DNA of 27,566 bases from a virus, in IMG/VR virus record IMGVR_UViG_3300045051_000838, positions 1-27,566 of that record; one strand, 5' to 3'. The notes beneath the pieces are model-generated. The model was not told the origin of the DNA, did not search any database, and was given only the letters and a program-made list of their open reading frames with translations. A program made the position numbers and the translations under genes. Shown piece after piece: positions 20,278 through 26,752 of this stretch. Numbering within the stretch: the first letter of the stretch is position 1; each line of letters opens with the position of its first letter.

Positions 20278-21324
20278 ATGGCTGCCGGACCAACAACCGC
20301 TGTCGGACAAAGCAATACCTTCATCCCCAATGCAGCGGCAACGGGACGTATGCAGGTTGAATTTTCGCGCAACCCGAACGATTTCGGTTTGCCCAACTAC
20401 GTTCAGATTCGCAAGGTAACGAAGGACGTCGGTTACTACTTGCGAATCGATCAACGCAACTGCTCACGAATCGTGGGCGGAAACATCGACGAATTCGTTT
20501 GGCCGGATGGTGCCGATCGACCCGTGTTGAACAACAACGGGCTCGAGTTTGCGTTTCACGACTATCGCACGGTCCGACGCAACTTCGGTCAACAGATTGG
20601 CGATAAGGCTCGCAACCAAGCCGAATTCGACCTCGAAGGCGCACAAGAGCGAACTCAGGCTCAGAAGGCTATGACGGTTCGAACGAAGGTTGTGCATTCG
20701 GCGCTTGGCACCGATGCCAACTGGGACTCGGACCACATCAAGGACGTTGCGACCAGTGGTATCGGTGGTCAATGGTCAGCTGCTTTGTCGACTGCTCCTT
20801 ACATCAAGAAGTCGCTCAACTTCGCGCAGAAGAAGATTGCACTGGATACCGGGGCCGTTGTGAAGAAGAAGGACTTGATCCTTGTGATCAACCCGACGAC
20901 TGCGTTGCTGATTTCCGAGACCCAGGAAATCATCGACCACATCAAGCAGTCGCCTGACGCGTACTCGCAGATTCAGGGAACTGGCAAGTGGAGTGAATAC
21001 GGCTTGCCAAACACGCTCTACGGCTTCCCGATCGTTGTCGAAGATGCGGTCATCACCACAACGCCTCGTGGTGCATCGACTCAAACCAGCTCGTTTGTGA
21101 TGCCTGACGGTGTTGCTTACTTGCTGAGCCGACCAGGCGGATTGGTCAGCAAGGGCGGCGGCCCAAGTTTCTCGACGGTGACATTGTTCGCCTACGAGGA
21201 AATGACGGTCGAGTCGAACCAAGACAAGCAGAATCGCCGACTGACTCAAAACGTTGTCGACGATATCGCTGTTGGTTTGACCGCTCCGGTCGCTGGTATG
21301 AAGCTGACGAACTTGTACTCGTAA
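20278..21324 (+). CDS. Major capsid protein (putative)
   Basis: The start is ATG 20278 (MAAGPTTAVGQSNTFIPNAA), preceded by CGGAG eight bases upstream; an earlier in-frame start at 20254 lacks this. The 348-residue protein has the make-up of an HK97-type shell protein: an N-terminal arm, VGYYLRIDQRNCSRIVGG, a helical stretch with DLEGAQERTQAQKAMTVRTK, a spine-like PYIKKSLNFAQKKIALDTG, and the P-domain end LILVINPTTALLISETQE followed by TLYGFPIVVEDAVITTTPRG. The strands after that (MPDGVAYLLSRPGGLV, FSTVTLFAYEEMTVES) close the fold. It is encoded after protease/scaffold and decoration genes and before a gp36-like connector, as expected. Confidence 0.8.
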   Translation: MAAGPTTAVGQSNTFIPNAAATGRMQVEFSRNPNDFGLPNYVQIRKVTKDVGYYLRIDQRNCSRIVGGNIDEFVWPDGADRPVLNNNGLEFAFHDYRTVRRNFGQQIGDKARNQAEFDLEGAQERTQAQKAMTVRTKVVHSALGTDANWDSDHIKDVATSGIGGQWSAALSTAPYIKKSLNFAQKKIALDTGAVVKKKDLILVINPTTALLISETQEIIDHIKQSPDAYSQIQGTGKWSEYGLPNTLYGFPIVVEDAVITTTPRGASTQTSSFVMPDGVAYLLSRPGGLVSKGGGPSFSTVTLFAYEEMTVESNQDKQNRRLTQNVVDDIAVGLTAPVAGMKLTNLYS

Positions 21325-21369
21325 GCTGAATAGCCTTGGTTCGTTTGGTTTTGGTTTCGAAATTGGTTT

Positions 21370-21386
21370 CCCGCCAGGGAAAGAGG
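21370..21386 (-). repeat. Dispersed repeat, reverse copy giving a ribosome binding site
   Basis: The + strand CCCGCCAGGGAAAGAGG is the reverse complement of CCTCTTTCCCTGGCGGG. Its end AAAGAGGA lies seven to nine bases before ATG 21395 and is the best ribosome binding site for the connector gene. Confidence 0.75.
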
Positions 21387-21394
21387 ACTGACAA

Positions 21395-21904
21395 ATGGCT
21401 GCTCGCGCAACTGGTGCTGAACTCGTCGCGCGATACGACATTCGGTTGATCGGTGATTTTGCGACGGATGAGGGCGAGCCCCTTGATCCAGCTGCAGTTC
21501 CGACGCATCCGAACGTCATCGTCGCGCTCGAAGACGCTACCGGCGAATTCGAAGCGGCCGTGTTGTCTGGTGATCGCTACACGTTGGCGCAGCTCGACTC
21601 CCTGGCGGGCAACACTCGCAATCATATGGTCCGCATCATCTGCAGCATTGCCATGTGCTGCTTGTTTGATCGTCGACCAGAAATCGAATCCGAGACCACG
21701 AAAGCAATTCGCGAGCGAGCCGACAAGTTCATCAAGGCGCTGAACAACGGCGACAACATTCTTGGCATCGCGGAAATCGTCGAGGCCGGAACAATCAAAG
21801 ACGTCCATATCTCAGCGGTGGAGGTTGACAATCGTAACTTGCTCCCCAGCCGCATGAATCGATACTTTCCAGGTACTGAACAACGAACTCCACGTTCGTA
21901 TTAA
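21395..21904 (+). CDS. Head-tail connector, Mu gp36-like (DUF1320)
   Basis: This 169-residue protein is preceded by AGAGGA. It follows the DUF1320 pattern: ELVARYDIRLIGDFATDEG, VIVALEDATGEFEAAVLSGD, then RYTLAQLDSLAGNTRNHMVR and CCLFDRRP. In this family a helical protein follows the capsid gene and bridges head and tail. A dispersed-repeat core (CTCCCTGGCGGGC, 21598-21610) encodes SLAGN in the loop before the second long helix. The C-terminal 60 residues are less conserved in type (VEAGTIKDVHISAVEVDNRN). Confidence 0.75.
   Translation: MAARATGAELVARYDIRLIGDFATDEGEPLDPAAVPTHPNVIVALEDATGEFEAAVLSGDRYTLAQLDSLAGNTRNHMVRIICSIAMCCLFDRRPEIESETTKAIRERADKFIKALNNGDNILGIAEIVEAGTIKDVHISAVEVDNRNLLPSRMNRYFPGTEQRTPRSY
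21598..21610 (+). repeat. Dispersed CCCTGGCGGG core within the connector gene
   Basis: CTCCCTGGCGGGC encodes SLAG at a turn between helices. Only the core is present, without the CCCTTT arm, so this copy may be coincidence. Confidence 0.45.
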
Positions 21905-21919
21905 TGAGCGAGAGCAAAC

Positions 21920-22489
21920 ATGCCAGTAGCAGCAGCTAACGACTATATCCAAGTGCCCGGTTTGGTTCACATCCTCGCGGCTTACCCTTCCAACTACACG
22001 TCGCTTTTCAAGATCGGCGAATCGCTCGACGGTGTGATGGTCCGCAAGATTCCGATCTACGGCGAAGTCAAAGGCGATCGATATGGCGGCGAAGCTGGCC
22101 CGCCCATCGAAAAGCAGTTCTTCGGCGAGCGATGCGAATTCGAATTGAACATGAGCCGATGGAGCCCGACCGAAATCGCCAAGCTAGAACGGCTTGGTGG
22201 ATTGTTGACTGATCCAGGTGTTATCCCGTTGTCGGTGGTCGGCGCGTTGATGCTTCGCGATCGAGCGATTCGCATTTTGCTTTATTGCTTCCGCGATCCA
22301 ACTTTGTCAATCAACATGCCGTGCTGCTTGTGGTCCGCTCCGAAGGAAGATGCCAAAGGCACGAAATACGCATCTTGCCGACTGGGTATGGAAGCCCATC
22401 GAGCCCCAGAAGGTTACTGGGCAAGTGCAAAGGCTGGCGTTGTTTATGACGTCGACACCGATGGCGTCCCAAGCCCATACAACCCATAG
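21920..22489 (+). CDS. Structural protein, possibly tail tube or neck
   Basis: This 189-residue protein starts 15 bases after the connector stop; GAGAGC gives a weak ribosome binding site. The sequence (YIQVPGLVHILAAYPSNYTS, GESLDGVMVRKIPIYGEV, GPPIEKQFFGERCEFELNMS, RWSPTEIAKLERLGGLL) has a beta-barrel feel. G-P-P-I-x-x-Q-F-F-G-E, then an ELxMSxW strand, is the pattern seen near the N-terminus of tail-tube-like proteins. In gene order a tube, neck or minor capsid protein would follow the connector. I cannot assign a family. Confidence 0.4.
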   Translation: MPVAAANDYIQVPGLVHILAAYPSNYTSLFKIGESLDGVMVRKIPIYGEVKGDRYGGEAGPPIEKQFFGERCEFELNMSRWSPTEIAKLERLGGLLTDPGVIPLSVVGALMLRDRAIRILLYCFRDPTLSINMPCCLWSAPKEDAKGTKYASCRLGMEAHRAPEGYWASAKAGVVYDVDTDGVPSPYNP

Positions 22490-22519
22490 CAAATCACCCG
22501 CACGTAGCGGAAAGAAAAG

Positions 22520-22532
22520 TCGCAAGCCCATT
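22520..22532 (+). promoter_or_regulatory. Partial copy of the intergenic GCAAGCCCA motif
   Basis: TCGCAAGCCCATT is close to TCTGCAAGCCCATT at 25823. It lies about 41 bases before the ATG of the secreted protein gene at 22573, in an 83-bp gap with no other recognisable element. Confidence 0.35.
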
Positions 22533-22572
22533 GCAAGACTGTTTCAATCCTACTTACGAAAAGCGGTGCTCT

Positions 22573-23346
22573 ATGAAAAAGCCAAGTCTTTATTGGCTCG
22601 CGTTGTCTTTTGTCAAGGTCGCGATGCTGACCTGTATCATCTCGATCGTCTTGCAATCGAATCTGGCGAAGGCTCAAACGGCTGTCATCGAAGGCCCGAA
22701 GGAAGCGGCCGTTGGCAAGCTGATCATGCTCAGCCTCGAGCAATCGGACTGCACTCATTGGCTATGGTTCTTGCCGCCTGATGCTCAGTTCCTCGAAGCC
22801 GACCGGCAAATTGCTTTGACCTTCTCCTCTGGCGGGACAAAAGAAATCAAGCTGGCCGTCAGCAACTCGAAAGGCATCGCCGGCGCAAACTGGAAGATCG
22901 AAGTCGATGGTCCGCCTCCTGGTCCAAATCCTGGCCCCGGTCCGAACCCCAATCCCAATCCGAATCCAAATCCCAACCCTCAACCTGAACCACCCAAGCC
23001 CGAGCCACCAAAGCCGGATCCAGTTGTCAACGTCGAAGGTGCTTGGCTTCTCTTCCTCGAAGAGACCGAAGATCGAACGCCTGAGATTGCAGCCCTTCGA
23101 GCTGACTTAGCTTTTTGGGACCAGTTCACAGCCCGGGGCGTCCGCTTCCGCGCTTACGACATTTCGAGCGACGATGCCAAGCGAAACAACTACCCGCAGC
23201 AAATCGCAGACATCGGCGCTCCTGCGCTTCTGATCATCGCTCCCGACCCCGCCAACCCTGGCAAGACCAAAGTATTGGGCAAGAGCAAGCTGCCGATGCC
23301 CAAGGACGACATATCATCTTTTGTCAAGAAAGTGACGGGTAAGTAA
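22573..23346 (+). CDS. Secreted protein: signal peptide, PKD-like domain, Asn-Pro linker, thioredoxin-like C-domain
   Basis: ATG 22573 (MKKPSLYWLALSFVKVAMLT) begins a Sec signal peptide with a hydrophobic core (MLTCIISIVLQS) and a cleavage site LAKA/QT; the protein has 257 residues. The mature part starts with a PKD- or Ig-like domain (AVIEGPKEAAVGKLIMLSLE, WLWFLPPDAQFLE, GTKEIKLAVSNSKGIAG). Next is a rigid linker of Pro-Asn and Pro-Glu/Lys repeats (PNPNPNPNPNPQ). The C-terminal 100 residues (EGAWLLFLEETEDRTPEIAA, FRAYDISSDDA, IADIGAPALLIIAPDP) resemble a thioredoxin fold but lack a CxxC, so redox activity is unlikely. Signal peptides are unusual in a phage structural region. The gene ends two bases before the peptidase gene. 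Confidence 0.6.
   Translation: MKKPSLYWLALSFVKVAMLTCIISIVLQSNLAKAQTAVIEGPKEAAVGKLIMLSLEQSDCTHWLWFLPPDAQFLEADRQIALTFSSGGTKEIKLAVSNSKGIAGANWKIEVDGPPPGPNPGPGPNPNPNPNPNPNPQPEPPKPEPPKPDPVVNVEGAWLLFLEETEDRTPEIAALRADLAFWDQFTARGVRFRAYDISSDDAKRNNYPQQIADIGAPALLIIAPDPANPGKTKVLGKSKLPMPKDDISSFVKKVTGK
22820..22837 (+). repeat. Degenerate dispersed repeat in the PKD-like domain
   Basis: CCTTCTCCTCTGGCGGGA encodes TFSSGGT, in a loop of the PKD-like domain; the core has CTCTGGCGGG. Confidence 0.45.
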
Positions 23347-23348
23347 TC

Positions 23349-24179
23349 ATGGCAGTGTTTATCGAATTAGATGGCCAACAATACTTCCTTGGTCTTAACG
23401 CTCCCGAGCAACGTCCCGTTTCGACGCGTCCGTTTTCTGTCGCATTTCCGATCCCCAGTCCCAGCGAACTGATCAAGCTTGCCGAAGATCCGCAGCGTCC
23501 GAACCTGCGAGAGCGATGGGCTGGCCGCGATTGGATTGGCAACCAGAATCCGCTTTCATCCTGCAACGGTTACGCGAACAAGCATCGAGCCGAGCGTTGT
23601 CGAGCGCTTCGCGGATTGAAGCATGTGAAGCTTTCTGGTGAAGGCATCTACGCACTGATGAACGGTGGCCGAGATCAAGGTTCGATCTTGTCCGATGGCG
23701 AACGGCTGTCGGTCGAAGTTGGCTTCGCTCCCGAATCCCTGGTGCCGGTTCGTCGGTTCTTCACGGAACGAACTTTGCCGCAAGCAGCTCGAGCCGAGAT
23801 GCACCGATTCCGTATTGACGAGACTTATCACGTCGATACCGAACAGGAATTGATCTGGGCATTGCTGAACGGCTTCCAGGCTGTTGTCGCGGTTCATGCG
23901 AACAACTCGTACATGCGATTGGATCGCGAAGGTGTTCGTGGCGCGTCGAATGGCGTCGGTAATCATGCCGTAGCGGTTCAAGACGTCCGCTACAACCGTC
24001 GCACTAGCGAGTGGGAATTCGATGAAGTTGGCTCATGGGACATCACGAACGGCGACGGTGGCTACGCCTGGTTGACATGGCGAAAGCACTTGCAGCGGCC
24101 AAACCAGATGCACCGATTCAACGTGGCTCGAACGACTCACGACGATCCCGAAGACGTCAATCCACCGGCTGTGAATTAG
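23349..24179 (+). CDS. Papain-like cysteine peptidase
   Basis: This 276-residue protein has no signal peptide. GNQNPLSSCNGYA fits the papain family (C1) active-site helix: Gln66 is followed exactly six residues later by Cys72, as Q19 and C25 in papain. The His motif is GVGNHAVAVQDVRY with His206. The segment that should carry the catalytic Asn is VGSWDITNGDGGYAWLTW: it aligns with K-N-S-W-G and W-G-x-N-G-Y of papain, so Gly228 stands where Asn is expected, and Asn234 is nearby. The Cys-His pair is intact, so activity is possible but unproven. The gene is tightly linked (two bases) to the secreted protein before it and precedes another secreted protein. Role could be virion protein maturation, envelope damage or host-protein cleavage. 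Confidence 0.7.
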   Translation: MAVFIELDGQQYFLGLNAPEQRPVSTRPFSVAFPIPSPSELIKLAEDPQRPNLRERWAGRDWIGNQNPLSSCNGYANKHRAERCRALRGLKHVKLSGEGIYALMNGGRDQGSILSDGERLSVEVGFAPESLVPVRRFFTERTLPQAARAEMHRFRIDETYHVDTEQELIWALLNGFQAVVAVHANNSYMRLDREGVRGASNGVGNHAVAVQDVRYNRRTSEWEFDEVGSWDITNGDGGYAWLTWRKHLQRPNQMHRFNVARTTHDDPEDVNPPAVN

Positions 24180-24213
24180 TCAGCCAAAAGCAACCGCGAA
24201 AGCGAAACCCAAA

Positions 24214-24232
24214 CCCTTTTCCCTGGCGGGAA
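24214..24232 (+). repeat. Dispersed CCCTTTTCCCTGGCGGG repeat, intergenic
   Basis: CCCTTTTCCCTGGCGGGAA occupies the middle of the 98-bp gap between the peptidase and the next secreted protein gene; ATG 24278 has its own CTGGAG site. Confidence 0.75.
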
Positions 24233-24277
24233 CGGGGCAATTTGAATCAGCAATATTCCTCTCACTGGAGAAACAAA

Positions 24278-25051
24278 ATGGCGTTCCCAACTAAAGACCC
24301 TCGCTGGGTCATCGCGGCATTGATCATGATCGTCGCGACTTCGTTTGGCTTTCTAGGCTCAGGTCCATCAAATACGACTGCCGTTGCTCATGCTCAGATG
24401 CAAGACAATGACGCTAGCCGGTTTTCGATGGTACGTGGCTTGATTGCGAATCATGAAAAGCTGATCGACAAGCAAGAAGCTCGCGTTGCCGACCTCGAAA
24501 AAGTTTTGACGCAAGCCAAGAAAGATTTAGCGAACTACCAAAATCGAACGCGATTCTGGCGTCAGATTTTGTCGACGTGGGAATTGCAAACGCAGCGGCA
24601 AGATCGAGGGATGTTGTGTGTTGTTGACGAGCCGACGAAATCGCAACCAGTCCGGCGCGTCGTTCGAAAGATCGTCGGATATGACACTATTTGTCGCGGC
24701 AATTATTGTGAGCGAGTTCCGCGATACGAAGACGTCGAAATTGTCGAACAGCCAACAGTTGAGCTATCTTCCGACCAACCTCCCGCATGTGACGATCCGA
24801 GCGTTGCAACGACTTCGATTGTTCGCGGTTCGAGCAGTTCTGATAGCCCACCCGGCTGCCCCTGCGAAGTCTGTGAATGCGAGAACTGCATCTACGATCA
24901 AGAATCGATGACAAGTTTCCTAGCAGGTGAGAGTCCCGCCAAGGTGAAGGGTTTCCGTCCGGTCCGTTCGTTTCTTGAGTCGCGGCCATTGCGATCGTTT
25001 CTGCAAGCTCGCCCGGTCCGCTCGTTCCTTGGCCGATTGTTTGGCCGGTAA
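24278..25051 (+). CDS. Secreted or membrane-anchored coiled-coil protein with RPxRSFL repeats
   Basis: ATG 24278 (MAFPTKDPRWVIAALIMIVA) follows CTGGAG and begins a signal sequence ending AVAHA/QM. The 257-residue protein then has a coiled coil (about 50-95; LIDKQEARVADLEKVLTQAK), a region with GYDTICRGNYCERVP, and a Cys-rich cluster, CPCEVCECENC. The end is a basic tandem repeat: RPVRSFLESRPLRSFLQ then ARPVRSFLGRLFGR, three copies of RPxRSFL. No enzyme motif is visible. A signal plus coiled coil is the outline of a spanin-like or envelope protein, but the Cys cluster and basic repeats have no parallel that I know. A reverse dispersed-repeat copy (24934-24951) lies just before the RPxRSFL repeats. 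Confidence 0.6.
   Translation: MAFPTKDPRWVIAALIMIVATSFGFLGSGPSNTTAVAHAQMQDNDASRFSMVRGLIANHEKLIDKQEARVADLEKVLTQAKKDLANYQNRTRFWRQILSTWELQTQRQDRGMLCVVDEPTKSQPVRRVVRKIVGYDTICRGNYCERVPRYEDVEIVEQPTVELSSDQPPACDDPSVATTSIVRGSSSSDSPPGCPCEVCECENCIYDQESMTSFLAGESPAKVKGFRPVRSFLESRPLRSFLQARPVRSFLGRLFGR
24934..24951 (-). repeat. Dispersed repeat, reverse copy within the RPxRSFL gene
   Basis: TCCCGCCAAGGTGAAGGG is the reverse complement of CCCTTCACCTTGGCGGGA. It encodes SPAKVKG at the linker before the terminal basic repeats. Confidence 0.5.
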
Positions 25052-25069
25052 TCAATTTCGTTCTGAGTC

Positions 25070-25098
25070 TTCCTGTTTGATTTTCCTGTTTGATTTTT
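25070..25098. repeat. 13-bp tandem in the gap after the RPxRSFL gene
   Basis: TTCCTGTTTGATT occurs at 25070-25082 and again from 25083, continuing TTT. The 106-bp gap 25052-25157 is T-rich; no other recognisable element occurs except the AGGTGA ribosome binding site (25149-25154). Confidence 0.6.
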
Positions 25099-25157
25099 GT
25101 TCTGTTTAGTCCCAGTGTTTTTGTCCAGTCGATCTGGCGAAAGAAAGTAGGTGATCT

Positions 25158-25799
25158 GTGTCTACTGAATCTACCCAAGAGGCGATTCTAAAGTTGGAAG
25201 CGGCTTTCGCTGAAGCGTTTCCCGCTCCAGAAGCAATGGTAGCTACTGGTGGCGTGTTTGGTGGCCGTGGCGATTCCGCTCCACGTCCCCGGCCGGCTCC
25301 GCAGCCAGCTCCAACTCCATCCCCCGAGAACCCATTCCCATTCGATCCGTTTGGGCTTATCTCGGGATTCATGCAACGAGCTGGTCAGCTGCTTTTCCAG
25401 TTCAGCCTTAACGGCCTGCTGCCACCAAAGGCGGAAGTGTTGCGGATTGTTGGCGTGGCTTACGACAACTTTGTTGCGGCTACGGACATTCCGTATCTTC
25501 CCGAGTTTGTCGAAGTGCGAATCGAACGAGCGATTAAGCCCTACGTGCTCAATTTGGTTGGCGGTTTGTATGACTCGCTGGCGAATCGACTCGCACCAGT
25601 CCCAACACCGGCGCCGATTCCTGCACCAACACCGGCACCCGCGCCAACTCCGGCTCCTCGGTTGATGGCGGACTCTCCAGTCGAATTCGTAAACGTTGCA
25701 ACTGAGCCGTTCCCGCCAGTGGGATTGGTTTCGGATGAATCGGCTCCAACTGAATCCGCTCCGTCCGAATCCGCTCCAAGCGACCCCGATCCAAGTTAG
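25158..25799 (+). CDS. Proline-rich protein, unknown
   Basis: This 213-residue protein starts at GTG 25158 behind AGGTGA. The N-terminus is a short acidic helix (ILKLEAAFAEAFPAPEAM), followed by a Pro-rich segment (RPRPAPQPAPTPSPENPF). A central helical domain (LISGFMQRAGQLLFQFSLNG, PPKAEVLRIVGVAYDNFVAA, YVLNLVGGLYDSLANRL) spans about 75-155. The C-terminus is low-complexity Pro/Ala (TPAPIPAPTPAPAPTPAP) and Ser/Glu/Pro repeats (SAPTESAPSESAPSDPDP). No family recognised. Its central hydrophobic helices might be membrane-active or mediate assembly. Confidence 0.55.
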   Translation: MSTESTQEAILKLEAAFAEAFPAPEAMVATGGVFGGRGDSAPRPRPAPQPAPTPSPENPFPFDPFGLISGFMQRAGQLLFQFSLNGLLPPKAEVLRIVGVAYDNFVAATDIPYLPEFVEVRIERAIKPYVLNLVGGLYDSLANRLAPVPTPAPIPAPTPAPAPTPAPRLMADSPVEFVNVATEPFPPVGLVSDESAPTESAPSESAPSDPDPS

Positions 25800-25822
25800 G
25801 TGCCTTGGATCGATCGCGGAAA

Positions 25823-25834
25823 TCTGCAAGCCCA
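25823..25834 (+). promoter_or_regulatory. Intergenic 12-bp motif TCTGCAAGCCCA
   Basis: This exact copy lies 88 bases before ATG 25922, in the 122-bp gap after the proline-rich gene and before a dispersed repeat. Confidence 0.45.
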
Positions 25835-25896
25835 TTTGCTTTTGATCCACCATCCAAGCAACTCAACAGCCAAGCAATCCAACAGCCGACAGCCAA

Positions 25897-25914
25897 CCCC
25901 TTTCCCTGGCGGGC
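25897..25914 (+). repeat. Dispersed CCCTTTCCCTGGCGGG repeat, intergenic
   Basis: CCCCTTTCCCTGGCGGGC is a full match to the consensus and ends eight bases before ATG 25922. GGCGGG may act as a weak ribosome binding site. Confidence 0.8.
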
Positions 25915-25921
25915 AATTCCT

Positions 25922-26281
25922 ATGCAAGATCCAATCACAACCGGCCAAATTCCTCAGCCGACATCAGCCCCTGCAACGGTGGCTGATTTGCTTTGGTGGA
26001 TTGTGTTGTCTGGAACAAGCGGTTTCGCAACGCTTGTTACGATCATGAGCAAGAAGATTCTTAGCGACAAAGAAGAGTCGATTAAGAAGCTCGAAGCAAA
26101 AATTGAAAAGCTCGAAGGGATGATTGTTGCTTGCGAGCAAAAGCACAAAGAAACTGACAAGCTTTTGGATGAAGCCATTAATCAAAAAGTTCGACTTGAA
26201 ATGAAGATCGAAGGCCTGCAAGAGCGAATCGATGCACTGCAGCGCAGAATGCCGACCGAAGGAGGCAACCGCAGTGATTGA
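25922..26281 (+). CDS. Membrane protein with coiled coil, holin-like candidate
   Basis: The start is ATG 25922 (MQDPITTGQIPQPTSAPATV); the frame also extends through the repeat but that part is unlikely to be coding. The protein has 119 residues. One transmembrane helix (VADLLWWIVLSGTSGFATLV) is followed by a strong, charged coiled coil (KKILSDKEESIKKLEAKIEK and KVRLEMKIEGLQERIDALQR). Single-span proteins with a cytoplasmic coiled coil occur among phage holin and spanin candidates, but no family match is visible. The stop overlaps the start of the next gene by eight bases, implying coupled translation. Confidence 0.6.
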   Translation: MQDPITTGQIPQPTSAPATVADLLWWIVLSGTSGFATLVTIMSKKILSDKEESIKKLEAKIEKLEGMIVACEQKHKETDKLLDEAINQKVRLEMKIEGLQERIDALQRRMPTEGGNRSD

Positions 26282-26552
26282 TACACTCCGAAAAGTTTGC
26301 TCAGGGCCAAACTGCAACGATCAACGTGCAATGAATTGTGCAATAGCGTTCGTCGTTTGTATCCCGCTTGTCCTCGCTATTGCTCGGTTCTCAATGGTGA
26401 CTTGGGCGCGTGTCGACAATGTGGTAAACACCATCAACCGCATTGACAACAACGTCGAAAAGATCAATTTGACCACCAAGAAGATCGAAGGTGTGGTCGA
26501 GCTGAAGTTCAATCCCGATGAAGCAAGGTTAGTTCAGGAGGCGCTACGGTGA
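26274..26552 (+). CDS. Small single-span membrane protein
   Basis: I chose GTG 26274 because GGAGG (26261-26265) lies eight bases upstream; an earlier in-frame start at 26232 would overlap the previous gene more. The 92-residue protein has an N-terminal Cys pair (CSGPNC), a transmembrane helix (AIAFVVCIPLVLAIARFSMV), then a coiled-coil-like part (RVDNVVNTINRIDNNVEKIN) and an amphipathic tail. It overlaps the 25922 gene by eight bases and the next gene by four, so the three form one translational unit. The pairing of two small single-span proteins would suit a lysis or membrane module, but that is inference from topology. Confidence 0.6.
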   Translation: MIDTLRKVCSGPNCNDQRAMNCAIAFVVCIPLVLAIARFSMVTWARVDNVVNTINRIDNNVEKINLTTKKIEGVVELKFNPDEARLVQEALR

Positions 26553-26746
26553 GCAATCCATTAGTTCAGGCTGTTACGAATGCGGCTGTTAATCTTTCCA
26601 GTGCAATCGACGCATATGATGCCGCAAATCCACAGCCACCATTTACGGCTGAAGGCTGTCGCGAATTGGAGCGGGTGATTACGAAGCTTCAGGGCCTGTT
26701 TCGCGACAAGTGCCCAATTGTTCAACCACCTAACAACGGATCGTAG
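26549..26746 (+). CDS. Small protein, unknown
   Basis: This 65-residue protein starts at GTG 26549, overlapping the previous stop (GTGA), with CAGGAG seven bases upstream. The sequence MSNPLVQAVTNAAVNLSSAI, then EGCRELERVITKLQGLF, reads as two soluble helices. No family recognised. Confidence 0.6.
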   Translation: MSNPLVQAVTNAAVNLSSAIDAYDAANPQPPFTAEGCRELERVITKLQGLFRDKCPIVQPPNNGS

Positions 26747-26752
26747 GCCATT

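Noticed and set aside
22539-22562. GTTTCAATCC-type string that resembles the start of some CRISPR repeats
   Set aside because: It occurs once, with no spacer-repeat pattern around it and no cas gene in the window.
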